A DNA stretch of 64,000 bases from contig OMWH01000009.1 of assembly GCA_900314755.1 (NCBI GenBank), positions 124,001 to 188,000 of the forward strand, read 5' to 3'. The notes below the pieces were generated by a model. The model was given only the letters and a program-made list of their open reading frames with translations, had not been told where the DNA came from and made no database searches. This document shows positions 18,044-27,733 of this stretch, one piece after another. A program made the position numbers and the translations under genes. This stretch comes from an uncultured Prevotellaceae bacterium (lineage in GTDB: Bacteria; Bacteroidota; Bacteroidia; Bacteroidales; Bacteroidaceae). How positions within the stretch are numbered: the first letter of the stretch is position 1; every line of letters starts with the position of its first letter.

Positions 18044-20059
18044 ATGATAGTTTGTATTGCAGAGAAACCCAGTGTGGCAAAGGATATTGCCCGTATCATC
18101 GGAGCGACGGCATCGCACGATGGCTATATGGAAGGTAACGGCTACCAGGTGACATGGACGTTCGGTCACCTGTGTACGCTGAAGGAACCGCATGACTACA
18201 CCCCGATGTGGAAGTCATGGAACCTGACTTCCTTGCCGATGATACCGGAACGTTTCGGCATCAAGCTCATCGACCAGCCGAGCATCAAGAAGCAGTTTGC
18301 CATCATCGAGGGGCTCATGCAGAAGGCTGACCGCATCGTCAACTGCGGTGATGCCGGACAGGAGGGAGAGCTCATCCAGCGCTGGGTGATGCAGAAGGCG
18401 GGGGCGAAATGTCCTGTCAGCCGTCTGTGGATATCGTCGATGACTGACGAGGCTATCAGCGAGGGTTTCACGCAACTCAAGGACCAGGCTGACTACCAGC
18501 CGTTGTATATGGCGGGACTGTCGCGTGCCATCGGTGACTGGCTGCTGGGTATGAACGCCACACGTCTCTATACCCTCAAATACGGACAGAACCGGCAGGT
18601 GCTCTCCATCGGACGTGTGCAGACACCGACACTCGCTTTGATTGTCAACCGGCAGAAGGAGATAGAGAACTTCAAACCCGAACCGTACTGGGTGCTTGCC
18701 ACCATCTATCGTGATACGATATTTACGGCGACCAAGGGTAAGTTTACGTCGAAGGAGGAGGGTGAGCAGGCTTTCGCCACTATCGAGGGAAAACCGTTTA
18801 CCGTGACAAAGGTGGAGAAGAAGGAGGGCAAGGAACAGCCCCCCCAGCTTTATGACCTCACCTCGCTGCAGGTGGACTGCAACCGTAAGTTCGGCTTCTC
18901 TGCGGAGATGACCCTCAACCTTATCCAGGCACTCTATGAACGGAAATACACCACCTATCCCCGTGTGGACACGCAATATCTCTCGGATGATATCTATCCG
19001 AAGTGTCCGCAGACGCTGAACGGTCTCTACCAGACGAAATTTGCCGGGCAGGCGGTCTATGCGGAGTTCATCAAACCCATTGCCGGCAAGGCACTGAAGA
19101 AGACGAAGAGGGTCTTCGACACGTCGAAGGTCACCGACCACCATGCCATCATCCCCACGGGTGTCATCCCCCAGAACCTCAGCGATGCCGAACGGAAGGT
19201 CTTCGACCTGGTGGCTCGCCGTTTCATCGGTGTCTTCCTGCCCGACTGTAAGTTCTCCACCACCACCGTCCTTGGTGAGGTGGACGAGATAGAGTTCAAG
19301 GTGACGGGTAAGGAGATCCTCGAACCCGGCTGGCGTATCGTCAGAGAAAAAGCCTCCGATAACTCCGAAAAATCAGAGTACTCCGACAACTCCGAAAACT
19401 CCGAAAAAGAAGAGAAGACCCTCCCCACCTTCGTCAAGGGTGAGAGTGGCGACCACCAGCCCACGCTGACAGAGAAATGGACCACGCCCCCACCTTATTA
19501 TAACGAGGCATCCCTGCTACGTGCCATGGAGACAGCAGGTAAGTTTGTCGAGGACGAGACGTTGCGTGCGGCAATGAAGGAGAACGGCATCGGTCGTCCA
19601 TCGAGCCGTGCCTCTATCATCGAGACTCTCTTCAAGCGGCATTATATCAAGCGTGACGGCAAGCGGCTGATAGCCACCCCGACGGGTATCGAGCTCATCG
19701 ACCTCATCCACGAGGAACTCCTCAAGAGTTGCGAGCTCACTGGTATCTGGGAGAAGAAGTTGCGTGACATCGAGCATCAGCAGTACGATGCCCACCAGTT
19801 TATCGAGGAACTCAAGACGCAGGTCACCGACATCGTCAACGAGGTGATGCATGACAGTTCCAACCGTCGTGTCACCGTCCTCTCCGATGCTGACCTGAAG
19901 AAAGTCAAGTCACGCAAGACTCCCAAGGCAAAAGCCACCGACAGCATGATAGGGAAGCCATGTCCCCTCTGTGGCAAAGGTCATGTCATCAAGGGCAAGA
20001 CCGCCTACGGCTGTTCCGAATGGAAGAGCGGTTGCACCTGGCGTCTCCCGTTTAAATAG
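18044..20059 (+). CDS. topB: DNA topoisomerase III
   Basis: The 671-residue type IA topoisomerase has a TOPRIM domain (AEKPSVAKDIA; acidic motif DAGQEGELI), the active-site Tyr in YTTYPRVDTQYL, and the C-terminal gate (ENGIGRPSSRASIIETLFKR). A single zinc-finger-like unit (CPLCGKG and CSEWKSGC) closes the protein. It relaxes or decatenates DNA through single-strand passage. Residues about 435-453 are a Ser-Asp-Asn/Ser-Glu low-complexity insert built from a 9 bp repeat (TCCGAnAAC type, 19355-19404). This one is in phase with codons, unlike the 22 bp arrays elsewhere. The start agrees with the family N-terminus MIVCIAEKPS. Confidence 0.95.
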   Translation: MIVCIAEKPSVAKDIARIIGATASHDGYMEGNGYQVTWTFGHLCTLKEPHDYTPMWKSWNLTSLPMIPERFGIKLIDQPSIKKQFAIIEGLMQKADRIVNCGDAGQEGELIQRWVMQKAGAKCPVSRLWISSMTDEAISEGFTQLKDQADYQPLYMAGLSRAIGDWLLGMNATRLYTLKYGQNRQVLSIGRVQTPTLALIVNRQKEIENFKPEPYWVLATIYRDTIFTATKGKFTSKEEGEQAFATIEGKPFTVTKVEKKEGKEQPPQLYDLTSLQVDCNRKFGFSAEMTLNLIQALYERKYTTYPRVDTQYLSDDIYPKCPQTLNGLYQTKFAGQAVYAEFIKPIAGKALKKTKRVFDTSKVTDHHAIIPTGVIPQNLSDAERKVFDLVARRFIGVFLPDCKFSTTTVLGEVDEIEFKVTGKEILEPGWRIVREKASDNSEKSEYSDNSENSEKEEKTLPTFVKGESGDHQPTLTEKWTTPPPYYNEASLLRAMETAGKFVEDETLRAAMKENGIGRPSSRASIIETLFKRHYIKRDGKRLIATPTGIELIDLIHEELLKSCELTGIWEKKLRDIEHQQYDAHQFIEELKTQVTDIVNEVMHDSSNRRVTVLSDADLKKVKSRKTPKAKATDSMIGKPCPLCGKGHVIKGKTAYGCSEWKSGCTWRLPFK

Positions 20060-20151
20060 ACATGTCAGCCCTTTTTAGTGATAAAGATACGTGCATTTTT
20101 GTTTGGGCGTTCTGAAAATAAATCGGAGGGGCGATGCGTTATATGTAAGGT

Positions 20152-22176
20152 ATGCGCAAGATTTGGTATATGATGCTGGTGAGCCTCATCCTCACAGGAT
20201 GCAGTGCGGAGCATGCGATGAAGAAAGGTGATAAGTATTATGCCCTCGGCGAGTATTTCGACGCAGCGACACAATACAGGAGGGTGTATGCCCAGACCCC
20301 TGTCAAGGAACGCAAGCTGCGTGGGCAGCGTGCCCTGAAGCTGGCAGACTGCTACCGGCGCATCAACTACACACAGCGTGCCATCGCCGCCTACCGCAAC
20401 GCACTGCGCTATGGACAGCAGGACTCGATGACGAGTCTCTACCTGGGACAGCAGTTGCTGAAGAATGCCAACTACAAGGAAGCGGGAAAGGTGTTTGACG
20501 ACATGCTCGTCGACTCCGTAGCCGCACAGAGTCCTGCCTTTGCCAAAATCCTCGCACAGAACGGCAAGCGGTCGGCACAGGGGGCTCCCGTCTGGAAACA
20601 GGAGGGGTCACGCTACACGGTGAAACGCGAGAACATCTTCAACTCACGCCGTGCGGAATACTCCCCCGTGCTGGGTGGTGACGCTTACGACCGCCTGTAC
20701 TTCACCTCGACCCGTAATGAAGCGACAGGTGACGAGCTGAGCGGTATCACCGGTACGAAGAACGCGGACATCTTCATGTCACAGAAAGACGAGCAGGGCA
20801 AATGGCAGCGCCCGCAGGTGATCGACTCGGAGCTGAACAGCAACGACGACGAGGGAGCCTGCTGCCTGACACCCGACGGACATACGATGTACCTGACGGT
20901 CTGCAAGACCGACAATAACTACCCACGCTATGCGAAGATAGCCTCGTCCAGACGCTCGGATGCCGCATGGACAAAGGCGCAGGAGGTGGAGCTGACACGT
21001 GACACGCTGTCACTCTTCGCCCACCCTGCCGTCAGTCCCGACGGCAAATGGCTCTATTTCGTGAGTGACATGCCCGGTGGAGAGGGTGGCAAGGACATCT
21101 GGCGTGTGCGGCTCTCAGAGACCAGTATGGGTGGCGTGGAGAACTTAGGCGCTCCTGTCAACACTCCCGGTGACGAGCTGTTCCCCACCTTCCGTCCCAA
21201 CGGCGACCTCTATTTCTCCAGCAATGGACATGAGGGCATGGGTGGTCTCGACATCTTCATCGCCAAACCGAATGCTTTCGGGTGGCAGCTGGAGCATCCG
21301 GGATTTCCTTTGAACTCACAAGGTGATGACTTCGGCATGACCTTCGAGGGAATGCTGAACAAGGGTTACTTCTCATCTAACCGTGGCGATGCCCATGGAT
21401 GGGACCATATCTACTCGTTCGAGAACCCGGAGATCATCCAGACCGTGAAGGGATGGGTGTATGAGCAGGAGGGCTATGAGCTGCCACAGGCTATTGTATA
21501 CCTTGTGGGCAACGACGGCACCAACCTGAAACTGAGTGTCAAGGGTGACGGCTCGTTCACACAACAGATCAAGCCGAATGTCGACTATGTGCTGCTGGGT
21601 ACCTGTGTGGGGTATCTGAACCATAAGGAGGAACTGCGGGTAGAGCCGGCAGAGGACTCCGAGGAATACGTGCTGCAGTTCCCATTGGCAAGTATCACGG
21701 CACCGGTGCTGATAGACAATATCTTCTACGACTTCGACAAGGCGACGCTGCGTCCGGAGTCCACCGAGGCACTCGACAAGCTGGTGGTGCTGCTCAACGA
21801 GAACCCGCACGTCACCATCGAGCTTGCCGCTCACTGTGACTACAAAGGCAGTGAGGAGTATAACGTACGGCTCTCCCAGCGCCGTGCGGAGTCTGTCATC
21901 CGCTACCTGATACAGAAAGGTATCGCCAAGGAGCGACTGCAAGCCAAGGGCTACGGCAAGGGCAGTCCGAAGAAGATCCGTAAGAAGCTGACCGAGAAAT
22001 ATACGTTCCTGAAAGAAAACGACGTTCTGACAGAGGATTATGTCAGAACGTTCACACCCGAGGAACAGGAGATATGCAACCAGCTGAACCGCCGTACCGA
22101 GTTCAGGGTGACCAGCACCACCTACGGTATGTTCGACAAGGAGGGTCGACTCATCGAATCAACCGTGCGTAACTGA
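20152..22176 (+). CDS. porE: PorE-like type IX secretion lipoprotein (TPR, propeller, CpD-like, OmpA)
   Basis: The 674-residue lipoprotein (lipobox LTGC, Cys17) has TPR-like helices (about 22-120), PD40/WD40-like propeller repeats (about 150-430; FHPAVSPDGKWLYFVSD-type strands), a carboxypeptidase-regulatory-like domain (about 435-520) and an OmpA peptidoglycan-binding domain (NIFYDFDKATLRPES; RRAESVIRYL). Length and domain order match PorE (PG1058) of Porphyromonas gingivalis, a part of the type IX machine that anchors to peptidoglycan. OmpA proteins of similar layout with other roles exist, so the symbol is tentative. Support comes from PorQ and a type IX cargo nearby. The 3' end overlaps the convergent DUF5056-like gene by 26 bp. 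Confidence 0.75.
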   Translation: MRKIWYMMLVSLILTGCSAEHAMKKGDKYYALGEYFDAATQYRRVYAQTPVKERKLRGQRALKLADCYRRINYTQRAIAAYRNALRYGQQDSMTSLYLGQQLLKNANYKEAGKVFDDMLVDSVAAQSPAFAKILAQNGKRSAQGAPVWKQEGSRYTVKRENIFNSRRAEYSPVLGGDAYDRLYFTSTRNEATGDELSGITGTKNADIFMSQKDEQGKWQRPQVIDSELNSNDDEGACCLTPDGHTMYLTVCKTDNNYPRYAKIASSRRSDAAWTKAQEVELTRDTLSLFAHPAVSPDGKWLYFVSDMPGGEGGKDIWRVRLSETSMGGVENLGAPVNTPGDELFPTFRPNGDLYFSSNGHEGMGGLDIFIAKPNAFGWQLEHPGFPLNSQGDDFGMTFEGMLNKGYFSSNRGDAHGWDHIYSFENPEIIQTVKGWVYEQEGYELPQAIVYLVGNDGTNLKLSVKGDGSFTQQIKPNVDYVLLGTCVGYLNHKEELRVEPAEDSEEYVLQFPLASITAPVLIDNIFYDFDKATLRPESTEALDKLVVLLNENPHVTIELAAHCDYKGSEEYNVRLSQRRAESVIRYLIQKGIAKERLQAKGYGKGSPKKIRKKLTEKYTFLKENDVLTEDYVRTFTPEEQEICNQLNRRTEFRVTSTTYGMFDKEGRLIESTVRN

Positions 22177-22498
22177 ACACCTCGTAAGCACCAATCATCA
22201 ACAGACTAAAGAGGGCAAAGACCACCATCAGGGGACTGACCTGTGGGGGCTCGGCAAACGTGGTGCGTACCAGCACCTCCAACTGCATGAACAGCAGTTC
22301 CCAGCCATGGAACAGGGTGAAGAGGACTGCGGCTATCAGGATGCAGCATGCCGTCCAGATGCGGGTGAACAACTTCATATTACGCACTGGCAACCGGCTC
22401 ATCACCCGTTCCGTGAACCCGTTGTCAGCGATCGTCTGTTGTGCTGCCTCACTGAAGAACTGTTGCAGCAACTGCTCATTCTGTTTATCCATATCCAT
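22151..22498 (-). CDS. Small inner membrane protein, putative anti-sigma partner (DUF5056-like)
   Basis: The 115-residue protein has a soluble N-terminal segment (about 1-40, with LQQFFSEAAQ and GFTERVMSRL) and two membrane helices (about 46-65 and 88-107). It overlaps the ECF sigma gene by 14 nt, the position typically held by an anti-sigma factor. The N-terminal helices could bind sigma, but no zinc-binding anti-sigma motif is present. It resembles Bacteroidales proteins annotated DUF5056. The function is inferred from position. Confidence 0.75.
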   Translation of the reverse strand: MDMDKQNEQLLQQFFSEAAQQTIADNGFTERVMSRLPVRNMKLFTRIWTACCILIAAVLFTLFHGWELLFMQLEVLVRTTFAEPPQVSPLMVVFALFSLLMIGAYEVFSYARLIR

Positions 22499-23048
22499 TC
22501 TGTTTCAGATAGTTTGCCAGTTTTTCCTTTCCCCTGGAGAGGTGCGACTTCACCGTTCCCTCCTTGATACCCGTAATCCTCGCAATACCTGCGATGTCAT
22601 AACCATCGATGAGCTGCAAGGTGATACATGTCCGCTCCTCCTCTTTCAACAAGGCGAGGGCATGATAGATGTCCAAATTGAATGAGGAATGAGAAATGAG
22701 AGATGAGGAATGCGTGTCGGCAATGCCATTTCTCATTTCTTCATTTATATTCCTCATTTCTATTTTCTCATTCTTCATTTTCCGACAATGGTCGTAAAAC
22801 ACATTATAGGCGATACGCATGAGCCATGTCTGAAAAGAGGAGAGCCCCCGGAACGTCCCGATACTCGTATAAGCCTTGAGGAAGGTGTCCTGTGCCAGGT
22901 CATCACTCAAAGTCTCATCTCCCAGCGTCTGATGCAAGAAGAAACGGCGCACGGGTGACTGGTAACGGCGCACGAGCTCGTCGAAAGCCCGCCGGTTGCC
23001 TAATACCGCCACCTGTGCGACAAGGGAGATGTCAGTGAGGGAAGCCAT
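22485..23048 (-). CDS. ECF-type RNA polymerase sigma factor
   Basis: The 187-residue protein has sigma region 2 (AFDELVRRYQSPVRRFF, LAQDTFLKAYTSIGTFRG, FQTWLMRIAYNVFYDHCR) and region 4 (LLKEEERTCITLQLIDGYDI, GIKEGTVKSHLSRGKEKL). The linker (about 90-122) is encoded by low-complexity ATGAGGAATGAGAAATGAG-type repeats that also form inverted copies (22679-22790), giving a lengthened spacer. It is translationally coupled to PspC upstream (1 nt overlap) and to the putative anti-sigma downstream. An envelope-stress role is plausible from these partners. Confidence 0.92.
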   Translation of the reverse strand: MASLTDISLVAQVAVLGNRRAFDELVRRYQSPVRRFFLHQTLGDETLSDDLAQDTFLKAYTSIGTFRGLSSFQTWLMRIAYNVFYDHCRKMKNEKIEMRNINEEMRNGIADTHSSSLISHSSFNLDIYHALALLKEEERTCITLQLIDGYDIAGIARITGIKEGTVKSHLSRGKEKLANYLKQNGYG

Positions 23049-23242
23049 CAGATCACTTTACTCTTCTCAGGCATCACGATCCACGCCACGATATAGAACA
23101 GCACTCCCGAGAAGCAGGTTGCCAGGGTCAGGAAGGCATATCCCAAGCGGACGGCAACTGGGTCGAAGTCCAGATACTCTGCGATGCCGGAGCACACACC
23201 ACCTATCACACGGTCGTCTGAGCGATACAGTCTCTTAGTCAT
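23048..23242 (-). CDS. PspC domain membrane protein
   Basis: The 64-residue protein is essentially one PspC domain: KRLYRSDDRVIGGVCSGIAEYL followed by a membrane helix (FLTLATCFSGVLFYIVAWIV). PspC family members sense or respond to inner-membrane stress. The gene overlaps the DUF6249-like gene by 8 nt and shares one base with the sigma gene, so the four genes form a tightly coupled operon. Confidence 0.92.
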   Translation of the reverse strand: MTKRLYRSDDRVIGGVCSGIAEYLDFDPVAVRLGYAFLTLATCFSGVLFYIVAWIVMPEKSKVI

Positions 23243-23933
23243 AATCTTGTGAATTTAAAGAATTGTTATTGTTGTTATTGAGTTCTTTCTCTCTCTGCGT
23301 ATTCTTCGACGCTGTCTTGGCAGCGATGACCTTACCCAAGCCGATGAAGAAGACCAGGGCACCGATGCCGAAACCAACCTCTTCTGCGACCAATCCGAGG
23401 AAGATGGCAAGACCGACACCTACGAAGCACTGTCGCAGTCCCTTCTGATACTCGTCAGTGATTTCGCCCTCAGGCTGCTGCAACACCTGGTCGGGGATAG
23501 GCTGTCCCTTCTCCATTGCCATCTGTGCCATCTGCACCTTCTGCTTGCGGTTCCTGCCGACCAGCCAGATGAGCAGGATGATGAAGATGATGGGTGAGAG
23601 CAGCAGCAGGAACACAAAAATGATGACGATGATGGCAATGGTCCATGCCGCCCAGGTATGTTTCTCTACCGTGGAGTCCATCCAACTTAACAGTTTCTCT
23701 ACATCCTCGTCGTTATCACTGTCCCACTCATAATGGAACGTGCGGGAGTTGCTGCCAGCCACGGTATCGACAGTCGTGGTATCCGAGAAGGCATCCACTG
23801 CTGAGCTGTTATGGGTGGTATCCACCAGTTCAGTGCCCTGCGGGGTGTGACGATGTTTCTGTGCCAAAGTGGGAACACTCACTGAGAGTGCCATCAGCAG
23901 CGTCAAAACGATTAATCCTTGTTTCATGTTCAT
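23235..23933 (-). CDS. DUF6249-like membrane protein
   Basis: The 232-residue protein has a signal peptide, a polar Asp/Ser/Thr-rich periplasmic segment (about 25-90), a membrane helix (TIAIIVIIFVFLLLLSPIIFIILLIWLVG), a cytoplasmic stretch rich in Gln and Met, and two further hydrophobic helices. It ends in an Asn run encoded by a short GTT/AAC repeat. Related proteins are annotated DUF6249 in Bacteroidales. As first gene of the PspC-sigma operon it is a candidate envelope-stress sensor (inference). Confidence 0.75.
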   Translation of the reverse strand: MNMKQGLIVLTLLMALSVSVPTLAQKHRHTPQGTELVDTTHNSSAVDAFSDTTTVDTVAGSNSRTFHYEWDSDNDEDVEKLLSWMDSTVEKHTWAAWTIAIIVIIFVFLLLLSPIIFIILLIWLVGRNRKQKVQMAQMAMEKGQPIPDQVLQQPEGEITDEYQKGLRQCFVGVGLAIFLGLVAEEVGFGIGALVFFIGLGKVIAAKTASKNTQREKELNNNNNNSLNSQDYD

Positions 23934-24010
23934 TTGTCTTTTAATGTTTTTGTTTACCCGTTAGACGATACTTAATTACATTTAGTTGCAAAAGTACGAA
24001 AAAAAGTTTG

Positions 24011-24018
24011 TATCTTTG
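24011..24018 (+). promoter_or_regulatory. -7 box immediately before the rRNA methylase gene
   Basis: TATCTTTG ends 7 nt before the ATG at 24026, implying an almost leaderless mRNA. A divergent -7 box (TACTTTTG, minus strand, 23989-23996) serves the DUF6249 operon. No good -33 box is visible for either. Confidence 0.5.
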
Positions 24019-24025
24019 CAACCAA

Positions 24026-25257
<1,232 letters not shown>

Positions 25258-25261
<4 letters not shown>

Positions 25262-26052
25262 AACAATATTTAGACATACTGAACCGCATCCTGACGGAGG
25301 GCACCCAGAAGGGTGACCGCACAGGTACTGGTACCATCAGCATCTTCGGAACACAGTCACGCTATAACTTAGAAGACGGTTTTCCGCTGCTGACGACCAA
25401 GAAGCTGCATTTGAAATCTATCATCTACGAACTGCTTTGGTTCCTGCGTGGTGACACGAACATCAAGTACCTCAAGGACCATAAGGTGAGTATCTGGGAC
25501 GAGTGGGCTGACGAGAACGGCGACCTGGGTCCTGTCTATGGACATCAGTGGCGCTCATGGCCTGACTATGACGGTGGCACCATCGACCAGATCAAATATG
25601 TGGTCGACCAGTTGAAGACGAATCCGGACTCCCGCCGTATGATCGTGTCGGCATGGAATGTCGCTGAGGTCAACAAGATGGCACTGCCCCCCTGTCATAC
25701 CATCTTCCAGTTCTATGTTGCCGACGGACGTTTATCGCTCCAACTCTACCAGCGGTCGGCAGACACCTTCCTGGGTGTTCCCTTCAACATCGCATCGTAT
25801 GCCCTGCTGTTGCAGATGATGGCACAGGTGACGGGACTGAAGGCGGGTGACTTCATCCATACCACTGGTGACACGCATCTTTACCTGAACCATATCGAGC
25901 AGGCGAAACTGCAGCTCACCCGTGAGCCTCGTCCCCTGCCTACGATGAAGATCAATCCTGATGTCAAGGATATCTTTGATTTCCAGTTCGAGGACTTTGA
26001 GTTGGAGGGTTATGACCCATGGCCACATATTAAAGCGGAGGTGAGTGTTTAG
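25258..26052 (+). CDS. thyA: Thymidylate synthase
   Basis: The 264-residue protein is the same length as E. coli ThyA. It has [13 protein letters not shown] near the N-terminus, the active-site Cys in [13 protein letters not shown], the [20 protein letters not shown] signature and [12 protein letters not shown]. It makes dTMP from dUMP using methylene-tetrahydrofolate, releasing dihydrofolate, which the next gene product recycles. The start overlaps the methylase stop by 4 nt (ATGA). Confidence 0.98.
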
Positions 26053-26082
26053 TTCATAGTTCTTAGTTCATAGTTCATAGTT
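26050..26082 (+). repeat. AGTTCATAGTT short tandem repeat between thyA and folA
   Basis: The 30 nt thyA-folA spacer is made entirely of AGTTCATAGTTCTT-type copies, and the thyA stop codon lies inside the first copy. It is one of several repeat families filling spacers in this window. Confidence 0.7.
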
Positions 26083-26559
26083 ATGATTACTATTATTGCA
26101 GCGGTGGCAAGAAATCGTGCCATCGGTTTTGAGAACAAACTGTTGTATTGGTTGCCTAACGACTTGAAGCGGTTCAAGGCGTTGACGACGGGACACACCA
26201 TCATCATGGGGCGTAACACCTTTGAGAGTCTGCCCAAGGGAGCACTGCCTAACCGCAGGAATGTGGTGCTGAGCCGTACCACCAAGGAACTCCCCGGCTG
26301 TGAGGTATTCCCGACACTGGAGGAGGCACTCCAGAGTTGCCGGTCTGACGAGGACATATATATAATAGGTGGGGCACGCGTCTACGAGCAGGCTATCCGC
26401 TTTGCCGACCGTCTCTGTCTGACGGAGATTGACGACACGCCCAAGGATGCCGATGCTTTCTTTCCCGACTATAGCGACTGGAAGGTGGAGACGAAGGAGA
26501 CACACCCGAAGGACGAGAAGCACGCCTTCGAATATGCCTTTGTGGACTATGTCCGCTAA
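26083..26559 (+). CDS. folA: Dihydrofolate reductase
   Basis: The 158-residue protein shows the DHFR motifs: AVARNRAIGFENKLLYWLPNDL (Asn in place of the more usual Gly-Lys region), TTGHTIIMGRNTFESLPKGALPNR and EDIYIIGGARVYEQA. It reduces the dihydrofolate produced by ThyA. Its end is 3 nt from the stop of the convergent exbD gene, with no obvious terminator between them. Confidence 0.97.
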   Translation: MITIIAAVARNRAIGFENKLLYWLPNDLKRFKALTTGHTIIMGRNTFESLPKGALPNRRNVVLSRTTKELPGCEVFPTLEEALQSCRSDEDIYIIGGARVYEQAIRFADRLCLTEIDDTPKDADAFFPDYSDWKVETKETHPKDEKHAFEYAFVDYVR

Positions 26560-26562
26560 AGG

Positions 26563-27036
26563 TTATTTCTTGCTTTCCTGATTCGTTGCGGAATAGTTGA
26601 TACGCAAGGCACCTGCCTGTCGTAACGCCTGTTTCACGTCATTGATGACACCCATGTCCGTATCACGGTCGGCATGCACGCTGACTGTCATACGCATACG
26701 GTCCTCACTCGACATACGGTCACGAGCCTCAGCGATGGCTCCCGGTATCTCATGGACAGAGACGAGACGGTCGTTCACCTGTATGCGGGTCTCGTCACTC
26801 ACTGCCCTGCCCTGCTCATCCACCGGGTGTCCGATATACAGATACACCACACTGCCCTTATACCCCGTCTTCTCCAGTTCCGTACCCTGCGGTACCACAT
26901 AGCGCACCTTCAGCTCTGTCTGCCGCATGTGGGTCACTATCATGAAGAAGAAAAGGACCGTGAAGATCAAATCTGGCATGGAGGCAAGATTCAACCCCGG
27001 CATTTCATGACTATATCTGCGACGAAAACGACCCAT
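26563..27036 (-). CDS. ExbD/TolR family biopolymer transport protein (second)
   Basis: The 157-residue protein has a basic N-terminus (GRFRRRYSHEMPGLNLASM), one membrane helix with the conserved Asp (PDLIFTVLFFFMIVTH) and a periplasmic domain. The frame opens at 27075, but the extra 13 residues are encoded by a GAGTTGAGAG-type repeat, so the ATG at 27036 is preferred. Paired with the preceding ExbD, it should couple the proton channel to energy transfer across the envelope. Confidence 0.9.
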   Translation of the reverse strand: MGRFRRRYSHEMPGLNLASMPDLIFTVLFFFMIVTHMRQTELKVRYVVPQGTELEKTGYKGSVVYLYIGHPVDEQGRAVSDETRIQVNDRLVSVHEIPGAIAEARDRMSSEDRMRMTVSVHADRDTDMGVINDVKQALRQAGALRINYSATNQESKK

Positions 27037-27071
27037 AACTCTAAACTCTAAACTTTCAACTCTCAACTCTC

Positions 27072-27587
27072 TCACTCGCCCGTCGGCTGTGCCTCACTGA
27101 CCCGTAAGGGATACCGCTTGATAATCACATCCCGCTCCTCCTGAGTGCACTGCGAGAAACGATGCCCATACCGCTGCATCGCCATCTTCTCACGCAAGGC
27201 ATGGAAAGCGGCTACGATGGTGTTCTGCATCTGGAAATAAGCGGCATAGCTGGTATGACGGTCGGTCTGCACCCCCACCACATACTGCTCGGTCTGCCGA
27301 CTGGCGACAAACGACTCCACCTGTCCCTGCAGGGCGGCAAACGACACCGTCTTGCCATCAATCCAAAGAGAGTCGTGACCGTCCAGACGTATCTGCATCA
27401 CATTACTGCGACTGATATCCACCTCCTTCTGCGACTCGTTATCCAGAGGGGGCAACTGACGGGGCAGTCCTTTGTCCGGGTCCATCGACGAGGTCACCAG
27501 GAAGAACACCAACAGCATGAACGAGATATCGGCTGTCGATGTGGTATTCAGTCCTGGGATTTCTGTATTGCGGCGACGGAACCTCAT
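27072..27587 (-). CDS. ExbD/TolR family biopolymer transport protein (first)
   Basis: The 171-residue protein has N-terminal RRRNTEIPGLNTTSTADISF leading into one membrane helix with the proton-path Asp, then a periplasmic domain (about 45-171). It lies 5 nt after the 46-residue membrane protein gene. Two unequal ExbD copies after one ExbB/TolQ is a common Bacteroidales arrangement. A suggested partner is the TonB protein encoded at 33.8 kb. Confidence 0.92.
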   Translation of the reverse strand: MRFRRRNTEIPGLNTTSTADISFMLLVFFLVTSSMDPDKGLPRQLPPLDNESQKEVDISRSNVMQIRLDGHDSLWIDGKTVSFAALQGQVESFVASRQTEQYVVGVQTDRHTSYAAYFQMQNTIVAAFHALREKMAMQRYGHRFSQCTQEERDVIIKRYPLRVSEAQPTGE

Positions 27588-27592
27588 GACTC

Positions 27593-27733
27593 TTATTTCT
27601 TACCCTTGTTGAAGTTATCCAACCAGAACGAGCGTGCGGCTGAGAACAGCATCACGCCAATAGCTACTGCCATGGAGATATAGATGAGCCACAGCATCAC
27701 TTCTGCCAATACTATCTTTCCTGCCTCTGCCAT
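27593..27733 (-). CDS. 46-residue single-helix membrane protein in the ExbBD operon
   Basis: This small ORF lies between the TolQ/ExbB and ExbD genes. Its ATG (27731-27733) shares one base with the upstream stop codon, so translation is coupled. The peptide has a short polar start (MAEAGKIVLAEVM), one hydrophobic helix (LWLIYISMAVAIGVMLFSA) and a polar, basic tail ending in NFNKGKK. The tight coupling on both sides supports it as a real gene and a possible extra subunit of the proton-channel complex. I cannot name a family. Confidence 0.75.
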   Translation of the reverse strand: MAEAGKIVLAEVMLWLIYISMAVAIGVMLFSAARSFWLDNFNKGKK

